DNA of 24,927 nucleotides from PNC22 sp035654175 (GCA_035654175.1 DASRXL010000166.1:1-24927), one strand, 5' to 3'; counted from the stretch's first letter, positions 1-6,550 are shown. Program-made: numbers and translations. The notes: generated from the letters alone by a model not told the origin.

Positions 1-684
1 AGGCTCGGCCGCCATGGCCGCCGCAGCCAGGGTAAGAAGCTCATCCCAGGTCGAGCGGTGTTCGAGCGCCATGTGGGCGAGATCCGCAATCGCCTTGTCC
101 GCCCACGCTTCGCCAGGCTTGAGTCGCTCCGTGACGTCGGCGCCAAGCACTCGTGTCAGCCGAGCGACCACGCGGCGGTAGTCCGGATCTTGGTGACAAG
201 GGCGTTGCCCGAGCACGCTCGCGATGAGCCCGGGCATCTTCGGATTGGCCCGCACTCGCTCGAGATTGGCTTCGAGCTGGACAACCAATCCGGAGAGATT
301 GCGGCAGCCAAAGCTCGTTGCGCCCGGCACAGCGTAGAGGGCGACGACGCGTTCGAGCTCAGCATCGCTCCAGGGCAGCTTCTTCTTCAGCAGGGATGAT
401 GCGCAGCTCACAGCGGCCCACCACCTATAGAGGCGGCGGTTCTTCTCGGCCCACCGATGGTCACTGAATGAACCGCTCGTCGGGATCTCGTCAGCGGCGG
501 CTCTGAGGGCGGGTGTACGCGAAAGGCAATGCAGGACGAGGCGAGCCTGTGCGTCGCGGGGGAGCTCTCGAATCGGTGCGAAGCCCGGCGTGTTTGTGGC
601 ACTCTCGATGTACGAGTAGTCACGAACCGTCTCAAGGACCGGCTCGAGCAGCGTATCGAATGCCTGCGCTTCCGCGGTTGCCAT
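1..684 (-). CDS. Hypothetical helical protein, second gene of the Gly-Gly protein operon (C-terminus cut by window edge)
   Basis: Reading the minus strand from the ATG at 682-684 gives 228 codons without a stop, so the frame is open at position 1 and the gene continues off the window. It begins MATAEAQAFDTLLEPVL. The start lies 5 nt after the stop of the upstream gene, so the two are almost certainly cotranscribed. The sequence looks mostly alpha-helical. A segment LLKKKLPWSDAELERVV near residue 120, followed by further amphipathic helices, recalls the HEAT-like helical repeats of large proteins such as the DUF4132/MolR group. That resemblance is from memory and weak. I see no signal peptide, membrane segment or catalytic motif in the visible part. 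The coding call is firm because of the long open frame and operon spacing; the function is unknown. Confidence 0.75.
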   Translation of the reverse strand, partial: MATAEAQAFDTLLEPVLETVRDYSYIESATNTPGFAPIRELPRDAQARLVLHCLSRTPALRAAADEIPTSGSFSDHRWAEKNRRLYRWWAAVSCASSLLKKKLPWSDAELERVVALYAVPGATSFGCRNLSGLVVQLEANLERVRANPKMPGLIASVLGQRPCHQDPDYRRVVARLTRVLGADVTERLKPGEAWADKAIADLAHMALEHRSTWDELLTLAAAAMAAEP

Positions 685-689
685 GAAGC

Positions 690-1103
690 TCACCCACCCA
701 CCAGCGGCACCATCCGCAGAAACGTCACCTCGCTCCCCGCCCGCAGCGTGACCTGCTGGTCGAGCGGCCCCGCCTGCTTGTCATCGACGAGGATCAGGAA
801 CGCGTTCCGCGCGTACGCCTCGCACGCGGCCTCGAACTGGCGCTTCCAATCAATCTCACGCCCCGTCTTCAGCTTGAACCCGTTGAGCGTCCGTTCCGCA
901 TCGGTCGGCTCGACAAGGCCCTGGAAGTGCTCGGGGCGGCGGCGGTTGTAGTCGTCCACCTCCTGGTAGACGCGGGCGCGAATGACCTCGCGCACGGTGA
1001 CCCGCTCGGTGAGGAAGTCGAGCACGAGGCCGCCGCCGGCCTGGTCGGTCGCCCGCGGCATGGCGGCGCCGAGAGATTCGTCGCGGATGGTGACCGTGGG
1101 CAT
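690..1103 (-). CDS. Small beta-grasp (MoaD/ThiS/ubiquitin-like) protein with C-terminal Gly-Gly
   Basis: The protein has 137 aa. The start at 1103 is chosen because an AAAGGGGG ribosome-binding site lies just upstream; a longer in-frame version to 1202 would run through a simple repeat. The N-terminus MPTVTIRDES suits a first beta strand, LVLDFLTERVTVREVIRARV (residues 26-45) a second strand plus helix, and AFLILVDDKQ (101-110) a third strand. The end, GSEVTFLRMVPLVGG (123-137), matches the DGDEVAFxPPVxGG ending of MoaD and the Gly-Gly tail of ThiS and ubiquitin-like modifiers. Residues about 50-98 form a charged helical insertion that MoaD lacks. In MoaD and ThiS the terminal glycine is adenylated by an E1-like enzyme. 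No moaE, thiazole gene, E1, E2 or JAB protease is visible; the only linked gene is the one at 1-684. The fold assignment is by motif and strand pattern only. Sulfur carrier and protein modifier are both possible. Confidence 0.75.
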   Translation of the reverse strand: MPTVTIRDESLGAAMPRATDQAGGGLVLDFLTERVTVREVIRARVYQEVDDYNRRRPEHFQGLVEPTDAERTLNGFKLKTGREIDWKRQFEAACEAYARNAFLILVDDKQAGPLDQQVTLRAGSEVTFLRMVPLVGG

Positions 1104-1126
1104 GGTGTCCCCCTTTCTGAGCTTCC

Positions 1127-1132
1127 AATGTA
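1127..1132 (-). promoter_or_regulatory. Candidate -10 element for the 1103 operon
   Basis: On the minus strand the hexamer TACATT (4 of 6 matches to TATAAT) lies 23 nt before the ATG at 1103. That leaves room for the AAAGGGGG ribosome-binding site in a short leader. No convincing -35 box is visible upstream, where the DNA is a G/A-rich simple repeat. Confidence 0.3.
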
Positions 1133-1139
1133 GCAGGAA

Positions 1140-1213
1140 GTGGGGAGTGGGCGATGGGGGGTGGGCAATGGGGAATGAAGAAAGGTATGCGGCGCCGAAC
1201 ATCAGGCATCAGG
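1140..1213. repeat. Degenerate short tandem repeat (GTGGG/GATGGG words) plus two CATCAGG units
   Basis: Positions 1140-1177 consist of imperfect copies of GTGGGGAGTGGGCGATGGGG-like words (GTGGG, CAATGGG, GAATG). Positions 1200-1213 hold two exact copies of the heptamer CATCAGG. On the minus strand the first block reads as CCCCATT/CCCCACT words, like the heptameric STRR repeats known from cyanobacteria. It sits directly upstream of the 1103 operon. Confidence 0.6.
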
Positions 1214-1294
1214 CACTCGGGCCGGAGTCTAGCGGCCGCTGCCTTCTCCCTTCGCGGCCGCGCCTGGCGCCGCGCCGACATGTTGCATGACGAT

Positions 1295-1310
1295 CGCGCG
1301 GCGCCGCGCG
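1295..1310. repeat. 16-bp perfect palindrome downstream of the propeller gene
   Basis: CGCGCGGCGCCGCGCG is fully self-complementary. It lies about 40 nt past the stop of the minus-strand gene at 1348. It could help end transcription, but no T-tract follows on the minus strand, so this is a structural observation rather than a firm terminator. Confidence 0.3.
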
Positions 1311-1347
1311 CCGCACCCACGCCCCGCCGCCCCGGCCCCGTCCGGCT

Positions 1348-2703
1348 TCAGCGCGGGCTGGCCGACCGCAGGAGTCGGTGGTACTTGAGGAGGAAGATGT
1401 TGTCCGCCTCGCCCGCCTCCTGGTAGCTCCCGGCGACATATGCCTCGCCCCGCGCCGAGACCCCCACCGCCGCGGGGCGCTCGTTCGAGGCCCCGAGGTC
1501 GAACCGGTCGGTCCAGAGGAGGGCTCCGGCGGGCGAATAGGCGGCGACCACGGCGTCGTACAGCCCGCCGCCCACCCAAGACATGCCCGCGATGTGCGCG
1601 TTGCCGGCCCCGTCGATGGCGAGCCCGCCCGGGATGTCCGTGCTGCCGCCGGGCCCGTCGAGCGTGCGCCACCAGAGCATCTCGCCCGACGCGTCGCACT
1701 TGAAGAGGCCGTAGTTGTGCGAGCCGGGCTCGCCCTGGCGGAGCGATTGGGCGAGCACGACGACCGAGCCGTCCTCGCCGACCGCCATGGCGGCCATGTC
1801 CACCGTGCCGCAGGGCTCGGGCGGGAACACGCTCATCCAGACCGGCGCGCCGTCCGGCGCGAGCTTCCACGTACGCGACTGGAAAAGGCCGCAGGTCGTC
1901 TCGGGAACGCCCGACACGATCACCGCCCCGTCGGGCGAGGGCTCGATGAAAGCGGGCCCGAGCGTGGAGCCGAAGGGGCCGAACTCGTTGTGCGTCCACT
2001 CGTGCCCGCCCGAGGCGTCGAGCTTCACGGTCGAATACCCGCCCCGCCCGTCGTCCACAGCGCCCGTGATGTACACGCTCCCGTCGCCGCCGGCCGCGAT
2101 GTCAGTCGCCGAGTCGAGGGCACCCGCCGAGAGGTCGAGCTGCGCCTCCCAGCGCGGCGCGCCGTCCGTGGCGTAGGCCAGAGCGAGGTAGTCGCCCTCG
2201 GTGACGCCGCTCACGTGGACCGTGCCGCCGGGGCCGACGGCGACCCGCGGCCCCCAGTCGGCGATCACAAACCCGCTCGACGGGCGGTGCCGCTCCCAGA
2301 GCAGATCGCCCTCCGCGCTGAAACGCAGCGTGGTGATCTGGCGGGCGCCGATGCCCGTCGTGTACCCCACCACGACAACCCCGCCGCCGGGGTGCGCGGC
2401 GATGTCCGACGGCTCGTCGCCGCCGCCGGCCGGCCCCACGAAATGTCGCTCCCAGACCAGTTGGCCGGCCGAGGAGTAGCGCAGGATCGTCATGTCGGTG
2501 CTTTCGCCCACCGAGTAGCTCGTGCCCGCGACATACACCCCCGCCGCGTCCGCCAGCACGCACGCGGCGTGGTCCTGGTGCGAGGCGGGGCCGTTGTAGA
2601 GGGCCACCCACGCCAGCGCCGGCGTCTGGGCCGATGCCGCGCCGGAGCCGAGCGCGGCCGCCGCGGCGACGATGCGGACGATGCTTGGGCAGAGTGTGGT
2701 CAC
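1348..2703 (-). CDS. Secreted beta-propeller protein with SBBP/delta-60-type repeats
   Basis: The protein has 451 aa from a GTG start at 2701-2703, preceded by AGGA (GAGAGAGGATTGCACC). The open frame extends far upstream without start-like context and overlaps the opposite-strand methyltransferase, so the GTG is preferred. Residues 1-25 form a signal peptide with a hydrophobic Ala/Leu core and likely cleavage at ASA|QT. The mature part has about eight repeats of the pattern G-x-VYVAG...D...LKY...G...W, for example GVYVAGTS, VVVVGYTT, VYITGAV, AHIAGMSW and AYVAGSY. The last repeat ends after LLKYHR without its final strand, and the mature N-terminus ALAWVALYNG could supply it, the usual way propellers close. 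Such proteins are exported and of unknown biochemical role. There is no C-terminal anchor, so it may be periplasmic or released. The gene is monocistronic and divergent from 2836. Confidence 0.85.
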   Translation of the reverse strand: MTTLCPSIVRIVAAAAALGSGAASAQTPALAWVALYNGPASHQDHAACVLADAAGVYVAGTSYSVGESTDMTILRYSSAGQLVWERHFVGPAGGGDEPSDIAAHPGGGVVVVGYTTGIGARQITTLRFSAEGDLLWERHRPSSGFVIADWGPRVAVGPGGTVHVSGVTEGDYLALAYATDGAPRWEAQLDLSAGALDSATDIAAGGDGSVYITGAVDDGRGGYSTVKLDASGGHEWTHNEFGPFGSTLGPAFIEPSPDGAVIVSGVPETTCGLFQSRTWKLAPDGAPVWMSVFPPEPCGTVDMAAMAVGEDGSVVVLAQSLRQGEPGSHNYGLFKCDASGEMLWWRTLDGPGGSTDIPGGLAIDGAGNAHIAGMSWVGGGLYDAVVAAYSPAGALLWTDRFDLGASNERPAAVGVSARGEAYVAGSYQEAGEADNIFLLKYHRLLRSASPR

Positions 2704-2780
2704 GGTGCAATCCTCTCTCAACCGGGCGCGATGCGGCACGACGCAATGGCAAACTAGCGGGGCCAGGCACCGCCGGCGAC

Positions 2781-2800
2781 CCCACCGTTCGGTGGGTTTT
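2781..2800 (+). terminator. Rho-independent terminator-like hairpin upstream of the O-methyltransferase
   Basis: CCCACC, a GTTC loop, GGTGGG and then TTTT form a 6-bp GC-rich stem with a 4-nt U-tract on the plus strand. It lies between two divergent genes, so no annotated plus-strand gene feeds into it. It could insulate the next gene from read-through or antisense transcription. Confidence 0.5.
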
Positions 2801-2823
2801 CCACCTCCGGGCTCGGCCGGCGC

Positions 2824-2829
2824 TATGGT
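2824..2829 (+). promoter_or_regulatory. Candidate -10 element next to the start codon of the O-methyltransferase
   Basis: TATGGT ends 6 nt before the ATG at 2836. Transcription would start at or beside the A of ATG, giving a leaderless mRNA. No Shine-Dalgarno sequence fits in this gap, which supports the idea. Confidence 0.4.
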
Positions 2830-2835
2830 CGCCGC

Positions 2836-3528
2836 ATGGAGATGATCCCCGATCGGTGGAGCCAGACGGAGGCGTACGTGCGCGAGGTGTTCGGGCTGCT
2901 CAGCGACCCGATCGACCTGCGCCTGGCCGGGCTCATGGGCCGCGCCGCCGGCGCGGGCCTGCCGCAGATCGCGGTCTCGCCCGACGTGGGGCGCCTGCTG
3001 ATGCTGCTGGCGAGCGTGGTGAGCGGGCACGACGATCGCTCGGGCCTCGCGCTCGAGATCGGGACGCTCGGCGGCTATTCCGGCATGTGGATCGCGCGCG
3101 GGCTCGGCCCCGGCGGGCGGCTCATCACTGTGGAGGCCGACCCCGCGCACGCCGCGTTCGCCCGGTCGGAGTTTGACGCGATGCAGCTCGACCGCGTGAT
3201 CGAGCTGCACGAGGGCAAGGGGCTCGACGCGATGCCGGAGCTGCTCCGCGACTTCGGCCCCGGATCGTTCGATCTCGTTTTCCTCGACGCCGTGAAGACC
3301 GAGTACCGCGCCTACGCCGAGCACGCCGGCCCGCTCCTCCGGCGCGGCGGGCTGCTCATCGCCGACAACTGCCTCGGCTCCAGCTGGTGGATCACGGACG
3401 CGCCGGGCTCCGACGAGGGCCGGGACGCGATGGACGCCTTCAATCGCTGGATCGCGCACGAGTCGAGCGGCTACCTGGCCTGCTGCGTGGCCAACCGCGA
3501 GGGCCTCGTCGTCGCGCGGAAGCTCTGA
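2836..3528 (+). CDS. O-methyltransferase, CCoAOMT-like family 3
   Basis: The protein has 230 aa, typical for the family. The SAM-binding motif is LEIGTLGGYSGMWIA (residues 73-87), followed by an acidic residue at the end of the next strand (VEAD, 99-102). Metal and catalytic positions of the caffeoyl-CoA/catechol O-methyltransferase type are visible: D151 in VFLDAVKTEY, and D177-N178 in LLIADNCL. These enzymes transfer a methyl group from SAM to a hydroxyl of small, often catechol-like substrates and need a divalent metal. The substrate cannot be told. The protein is soluble with no signal peptide. The gene is divergent from the propeller gene and upstream of two small enzymes on the same strand, but the inverted repeat after it argues for separate transcription. 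Confidence 0.88.
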   Translation: MEMIPDRWSQTEAYVREVFGLLSDPIDLRLAGLMGRAAGAGLPQIAVSPDVGRLLMLLASVVSGHDDRSGLALEIGTLGGYSGMWIARGLGPGGRLITVEADPAHAAFARSEFDAMQLDRVIELHEGKGLDAMPELLRDFGPGSFDLVFLDAVKTEYRAYAEHAGPLLRRGGLLIADNCLGSSWWITDAPGSDEGRDAMDAFNRWIAHESSGYLACCVANREGLVVARKL

Positions 3529-3576
3529 GGCTCGCCAGGACCGCCGCGGCGGCAGCCAAACCCGGAGCAGAAGAGT

Positions 3577-3658
3577 GACCACAGATGAACGCAGATGAAG
3601 GAGGCGCGTGCCGCTCCCCCCTGCCTTCATCCGCGCCCATTTGTGCTCATCTGTGGTC
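3577..3658. repeat. Inverted repeat built of ACAGATGAAC/GCAGATGAA words
   Basis: The left arm (3577-3600) reads GACCACAGATGAACGCAGAT and onward. The right arm (3625-3658) ends CTCATCTGTGGTC. The outer 12 bp (3577-3588 with 3647-3658) pair perfectly and the inner part is interrupted. It lies in the gap between the O-methyltransferase and the CMD-family gene. The same word family recurs at 20366-20450. Confidence 0.75.
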
Positions 3659-3702
3659 GATCGTGTCTTCACAGTCTTTCGCAGCGCACGTGTGCCTCTC
3701 GC

Positions 3703-3708
3703 TAGAAT
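3703..3708 (+). promoter_or_regulatory. Candidate -10 element next to the start codon of the CMD-family gene
   Basis: TAGAAT (5 of 6 matches to TATAAT) ends 6 nt before the ATG at 3715. This predicts a leaderless or nearly leaderless transcript. No Shine-Dalgarno sequence is present in the gap. Confidence 0.5.
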
Positions 3709-3714
3709 TGCGCC

Positions 3715-4101
3715 ATGAGCAGATACGAGCAGTTCCAGGCGTTCCGGTCTCGGCTGAACGAGCGGATCCTCGGCGAGGAGGCGTCGCACGGCTCCCACGC
3801 CGACGGCACGCCCCGGCGCGGCGGCACGCTCGTCACCAAGCGCTTCTTCCAGCTCGACGGCAAGACCTACGAGCCCGGGGCCCTCGACGCGAAGACCAAG
3901 GAGCTGCTCGGCCTGGTCGCGAGCATGGTGCTCCGCTGCGACGACTGCATCGCCTACCACGTCGACCAGTGCGTCGGCGCGGGCGCCAGCGACGACGAGC
4001 TCTGGGAGACCTTCGACGTCGCCCTCATCGTCGGCGGCTCGATCGTCATCCCCCATCTGCGCCGGGCTGTGGAGTTCCTGGACGAATGCAGGGCGAGATG
4101 A
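3715..4101 (+). CDS. Carboxymuconolactone decarboxylase (AhpD-like) family protein
   Basis: The protein has 128 aa, usual for single-domain members. The key signature is RCDDCIAYHVDQC (residues 74-86), where C75-x-x-C78-x-x-x-H82 is the CxxCxxxH redox motif of the AhpD/CMD fold. An acidic residue precedes it in KTKELLGL (E63), as in the AhpD proton-relay arrangement. ETFDVALIVGGSIVIPHL (98-115) is the typical following helix. AhpD-type members are thiol-dependent peroxidase partners, while others act on lactones, so CxxC favours a redox role. The N-terminal 55 residues are extended compared with minimal members. The protein is cytoplasmic. The next gene is a VOC-family protein, separated by a large palindromic repeat. 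Confidence 0.87.
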   Translation: MSRYEQFQAFRSRLNERILGEEASHGSHADGTPRRGGTLVTKRFFQLDGKTYEPGALDAKTKELLGLVASMVLRCDDCIAYHVDQCVGAGASDDELWETFDVALIVGGSIVIPHLRRAVEFLDECRAR

Positions 4102-4230
4102 ACGCAGAGTGCGCAGAGGAGAACGCAGAGTGCGCAGAGAAAGCACAGATAACGCATGGCGAGTTGCATAACGGAAGCGCCCCTCCGCGTCCTCTGCGTC
4201 TTCTCTGCGAACTCCGCGTTCTCTTCCTTA
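4100..4230. repeat. Imperfect inverted repeat of GCAGAG/AACGCAG words
   Basis: The left arm holds two direct copies of GAACGCAGAGTGCGCAGAG (4100-4118 and 4121-4139). The right arm (about 4181-4230) carries complementary words such as CCTCTGCGTC, TTCTCTGCG and CTCCGCGTTCTC. It fills the gap between the CMD-family and VOC genes. Transcribed, it would form a long imperfect stem. The right arm reaches to within 10 nt of the next start codon. Confidence 0.7.
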
Positions 4231-4239
4231 TGGAGCCGT

Positions 4240-4671
4240 ATGCCGAAGCTCACGGGTGTTCACGAGACTGTTCTCTACGCCGCGGAACTCGACGAGGCCG
4301 TGCGGTTCTACGCCGGCATCCTGGGGCTTGAGCCGTTCGCCGAAGCGGTCGGCGCCTCGGGGCGCGGCCTGCGCCTGCCGAGCGGGGCCGTGCTGCTGAT
4401 CTTCGACCCCGAGATGGCGATCCGGCCCGGACGCGACGTGCCCTCGCACGGGGCGATCGGCCCGGGCCACGTCTGCTTCGCCATCGCGCAGAGCGCCTAC
4501 GACGATTGGATCCGCCACCTCCGCGCCCGCGGCATCGAGATCGAGAAGGAGATGGCCTGGCCCGGCCCGGAGGGCGGGCGCCCGCGCTCGATCTACTTCC
4601 GCGACCCCGCCGGCAACTCCGTCGAGCTCATGGCCGGCGATTACTGGTCGAGCCGGGAGATCGACAGTTGA
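4240..4671 (+). CDS. VOC-family (glyoxalase/bleomycin-resistance/dioxygenase fold) protein
   Basis: The protein has 143 aa. The start at 4240 is preferred because GGAG lies just before it. An upstream in-frame ATG at 4156 would add 28 residues encoded by a palindromic repeat, which is implausible. Two beta-alpha-beta-beta-beta modules are visible: GVHETVLYAAELDEAVRFYAGILGL (residues 6-30), then GPGHVCFAI (75-82) to RSIYFRDPAGNSVELMAGD (116-134). The metal-binding positions H8, H77 and E129 are all present, as in glyoxalase I and extradiol dioxygenase relatives. It is likely a cytoplasmic metalloenzyme, but the substrate is unknown. Nearby O-methyltransferase and CMD-family genes would suit small-molecule or electrophile metabolism, which is inference only. 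Confidence 0.88.
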   Translation: MPKLTGVHETVLYAAELDEAVRFYAGILGLEPFAEAVGASGRGLRLPSGAVLLIFDPEMAIRPGRDVPSHGAIGPGHVCFAIAQSAYDDWIRHLRARGIEIEKEMAWPGPEGGRPRSIYFRDPAGNSVELMAGDYWSSREIDS

Positions 4672-4712
4672 ACGCGGAGGCGCGGAGGAGACGCGGAGAA
4701 GCGGAGCGGAAG
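4669..4712. repeat. Single-arm repeat of GCGGAG words
   Basis: Immediately after the VOC stop codon comes a run of GCGGAGGCGCGGAGGAGACG-type words without a visible opposite arm. It resembles the other word repeats in this window. Confidence 0.5.
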
Positions 4713-5028
4713 ACAGGCCGGATGCCGCGCAGTCTGAGCGCCGGTCCGGGGGCGAGTGGGCGCGCGACCCTGCTGCGACTCGGTTTCACTCCTCCAGGCT
4801 CTTGACTTCGACAGACCCCCGGGGACAATCCGCCTCGATCTCAGGAAATCCCCCATGCTGCGCGCGAGTCACAACTCAAGACACCGCCGGATGCGTTCGA
4901 GCTCTCGGCTGTGGCTGCGCGGCGCGGTCGATTCCCGCGGCTGAGCCGCGCACCGCCACCATCCCGATCAGCCATCCCGAACTTTCCTTCACCCTTGAGA
5001 GACGGCGCACGAGCGCCGCGGTGACGCC
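4672..5028. other. 357-bp gap without a gene
   Basis: This stretch has a GCGGAG repeat at its left end and a candidate promoter at 4802-4829. The rest shows no reading frame with convincing start context or recognisable protein. If the promoter is real, the downstream gene at 5029 has a leader of nearly 190 nt, in contrast to the near-leaderless genes elsewhere. I see no recognisable riboswitch. Confidence 0.5.
4802..4829 (+). promoter_or_regulatory. Candidate sigma70-type promoter
   Basis: TTGACT (4802-4807), a 16-nt spacer and GACAAT (4824-4829) match the -35 consensus at 5 of 6 and the -10 consensus at 4 of 6 positions. It is among the better two-box matches in the window and would drive the gene at 5029. 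Confidence 0.4.
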
Positions 5029-5409
5029 ATGAGCAAGAAGACCAAGGACAAGCTGGAGAAGAAGGAGAAGCAGGAGAAGCGGACCAGGATCCGCGCGGTG
5101 GCCCGCGTGCTCGCCCCCGAGGACGTGGCCCCGGGCGACTACGTCTGCGTCCTCTCGGAAACCTACGAGTGGCTGCCCTTCTTCTGCGCCAGCGAATACG
5201 GGCGCGTGCAGGTGCAGCGTGCCACGGTCATCCCGAATACCACCGACCCGCCGACGATCGTCGAGGCGGTCTGCGTGCCGTTCGTGTTCGTGCGCGAGGC
5301 CAAGGGCAAGCGCCGCGTGATCGACCTGCGGCGCGTGCGTCTGGCGCGGGTGTCGGAGAGGTTCGGCGCCCGGGTGTTTGACGGCATGCGCACCGCGCCC
5401 GGCGCGTAG
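5029..5409 (+). CDS. Hypothetical protein with Lys/Glu-rich N-terminus
   Basis: The protein has 126 aa. I do not recognise the family. Residues 2-22 are almost entirely Lys, Glu, Gln and Arg (SKKTKDKLEKKEKQEKR), probably a short charged helix. Residues 23-120 look like a compact beta-rich domain with conserved-looking aromatic and Cys positions (GDYVCVLSETYEWLPFFCASEYG). It has no signal peptide or membrane span, so it is probably cytoplasmic. The ATG at 5029 is the first start after a long gap and has only a weak upstream purine stretch. It is convergent with the DNA methyltransferase gene. The coding call rests on the codon pattern and clean start and stop. Confidence 0.65.
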   Translation: MSKKTKDKLEKKEKQEKRTRIRAVARVLAPEDVAPGDYVCVLSETYEWLPFFCASEYGRVQVQRATVIPNTTDPPTIVEAVCVPFVFVREAKGKRRVIDLRRVRLARVSERFGARVFDGMRTAPGA

Positions 5410-5424
5410 CGCAATCGCCGGGCG
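5396..5424. terminator. GC-rich hairpin at the end of the 5029 gene
   Basis: CGCCCGGCG (5396-5404) pairs perfectly with CGCCGGGCG (5416-5424) across an 11-nt loop that contains the stop codon. No U-tract follows. It lies between convergent genes and could slow or end transcription. Confidence 0.3.
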
Positions 5425-5554
5425 GCGTACGCGGGTCGGCCGTGGGGCGCGGTGGCCTGAGCCCTGCCCTGGGGGTGAAGGCCACGTTCCCGCGGCCGCC
5501 CCGCGTGGCCCTCGATCGCCGAAAAGCCGGCTCGCCCGGGCCACGGCGCCCGCC

Positions 5555-6541
5555 CTACTCGTCCAGCGTTCCGAGCGTCCGCAGCCGGCGCTTCGGGTGG
5601 ATCGCGGTGCTCACGCCCGCGGCCAGCCCCTTGCGCAGCATGCCGATGCCGCAGCGCTCGAACGCCCCCTCCAGATTCTTCTTGCTGAACTCCGTGCCGA
5701 CAAAGTGCCGCCCGTGCTCGCGCGCCACCACCGCGGTCGTACCGCTCCCGATGAATGGATCGAGCACAACGTCCCCCGGGTTCGAGCACGCGAGGATCAC
5801 GCGCTCCAGGTACACCTCGGGGAGCTGGTTGTCGTGGTACGGCCGCCGCTCCTTGTTGTTGCCCTGGATGCGCCCCCAGTACGGCCCGTACCACACGTCC
5901 ATCGGCACCCGCAGCCCCGGCGGCATGCCGTCGCGCTTGCTCTCGGTCCGTGCGTCGCCGTAGATCGCCCGCCGGTCGCTGGTCTCCAGGATGTCGGCCG
6001 TGTTCCACACGCGGTTCTGCGGGTCGCGGCAGAAGTACAGCGCGTGCACCTTGCTGTTGATGAACCGCTTGGTCGTGTTCTGCCCGAAGCGGTAGTGCCA
6101 TGCGCACCAGTTCACCATGTGCAGCCGGTGCCGCTCCTTCAGGTACACCACGATCTCGGCCGCCCACGTGTCCGGGATGTTCACCCAGATCGAGCCGTCG
6201 TCGGTCAGGGCGCCGACGCACAGGTCGAGCCACCGCATCGTGAACGACTTGGCCTCGCTCCCCGCCTCGCGGAAGGTCTCGGTCACGTCGCAGTATTCCC
6301 GGTCGGGCATCGAGTCTTTCCACTCGTCGTACGCCCGGTTCCAGTTGAAGGGCGGGTCCGCGAACACCAGACGCACCTTCCGCTGCGCGACTTCCGGGAT
6401 TCTCCGCGCCGCCTCGCGGCAGTCGCCGAGGTACATGGCGACACTCCCCTTCACGCCGGCGGCGGGAAGGGACCGCGTCGGGCCGGCAACAAGCTTCTTT
6501 GGAGCGGGCTTCTTCTTTGCGGCGGTGGTGGCGGGGGGCAT
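5555..6541 (-). CDS. Orphan site-specific DNA methyltransferase, beta-class (N6-adenine or N4-cytosine)
   Basis: The protein has 328 aa. The catalytic motif IV is DPPFNW (residues 62-67) and the SAM-binding motif I is VLDPFIGSGTTAV (259-271). Catalytic motif before SAM motif is the beta-class order. RPYHDNQLPEVYLERVI (233-249) is the typical motif X region before motif I. Motif IV of the DPPF type fits amino methylation, not C5-cytosine. The N-terminus (residues 1-30) is Lys/Pro/Ala-rich and disordered-looking. No restriction enzyme or specificity subunit is adjacent, so it appears to be an orphan that could act in regulation or replication. The start at 6541 follows a TATTCT hexamer by 9 nt. 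The recognition sequence cannot be read from the gene. Confidence 0.9.
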   Translation of the reverse strand: MPPATTAAKKKPAPKKLVAGPTRSLPAAGVKGSVAMYLGDCREAARRIPEVAQRKVRLVFADPPFNWNRAYDEWKDSMPDREYCDVTETFREAGSEAKSFTMRWLDLCVGALTDDGSIWVNIPDTWAAEIVVYLKERHRLHMVNWCAWHYRFGQNTTKRFINSKVHALYFCRDPQNRVWNTADILETSDRRAIYGDARTESKRDGMPPGLRVPMDVWYGPYWGRIQGNNKERRPYHDNQLPEVYLERVILACSNPGDVVLDPFIGSGTTAVVAREHGRHFVGTEFSKKNLEGAFERCGIGMLRKGLAAGVSTAIHPKRRLRTLGTLDE

Positions 6542-6550
6542 GTGGCCACC

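Noticed and set aside
690..1103. Molybdopterin synthase small subunit MoaD
   Set aside because: The protein is about 55 residues longer than MoaD because of a helical insertion, and no molybdenum cofactor gene is adjacent. Only the fold is claimed.
2704..4146. Upstream extension of the propeller gene to a 932-aa protein
   Set aside because: The extension lies opposite the O-methyltransferase and CMD-family genes, has shadow-like Arg/Val/Glu-rich composition, and a GTG with ribosome-binding site and signal peptide lies at 2703.
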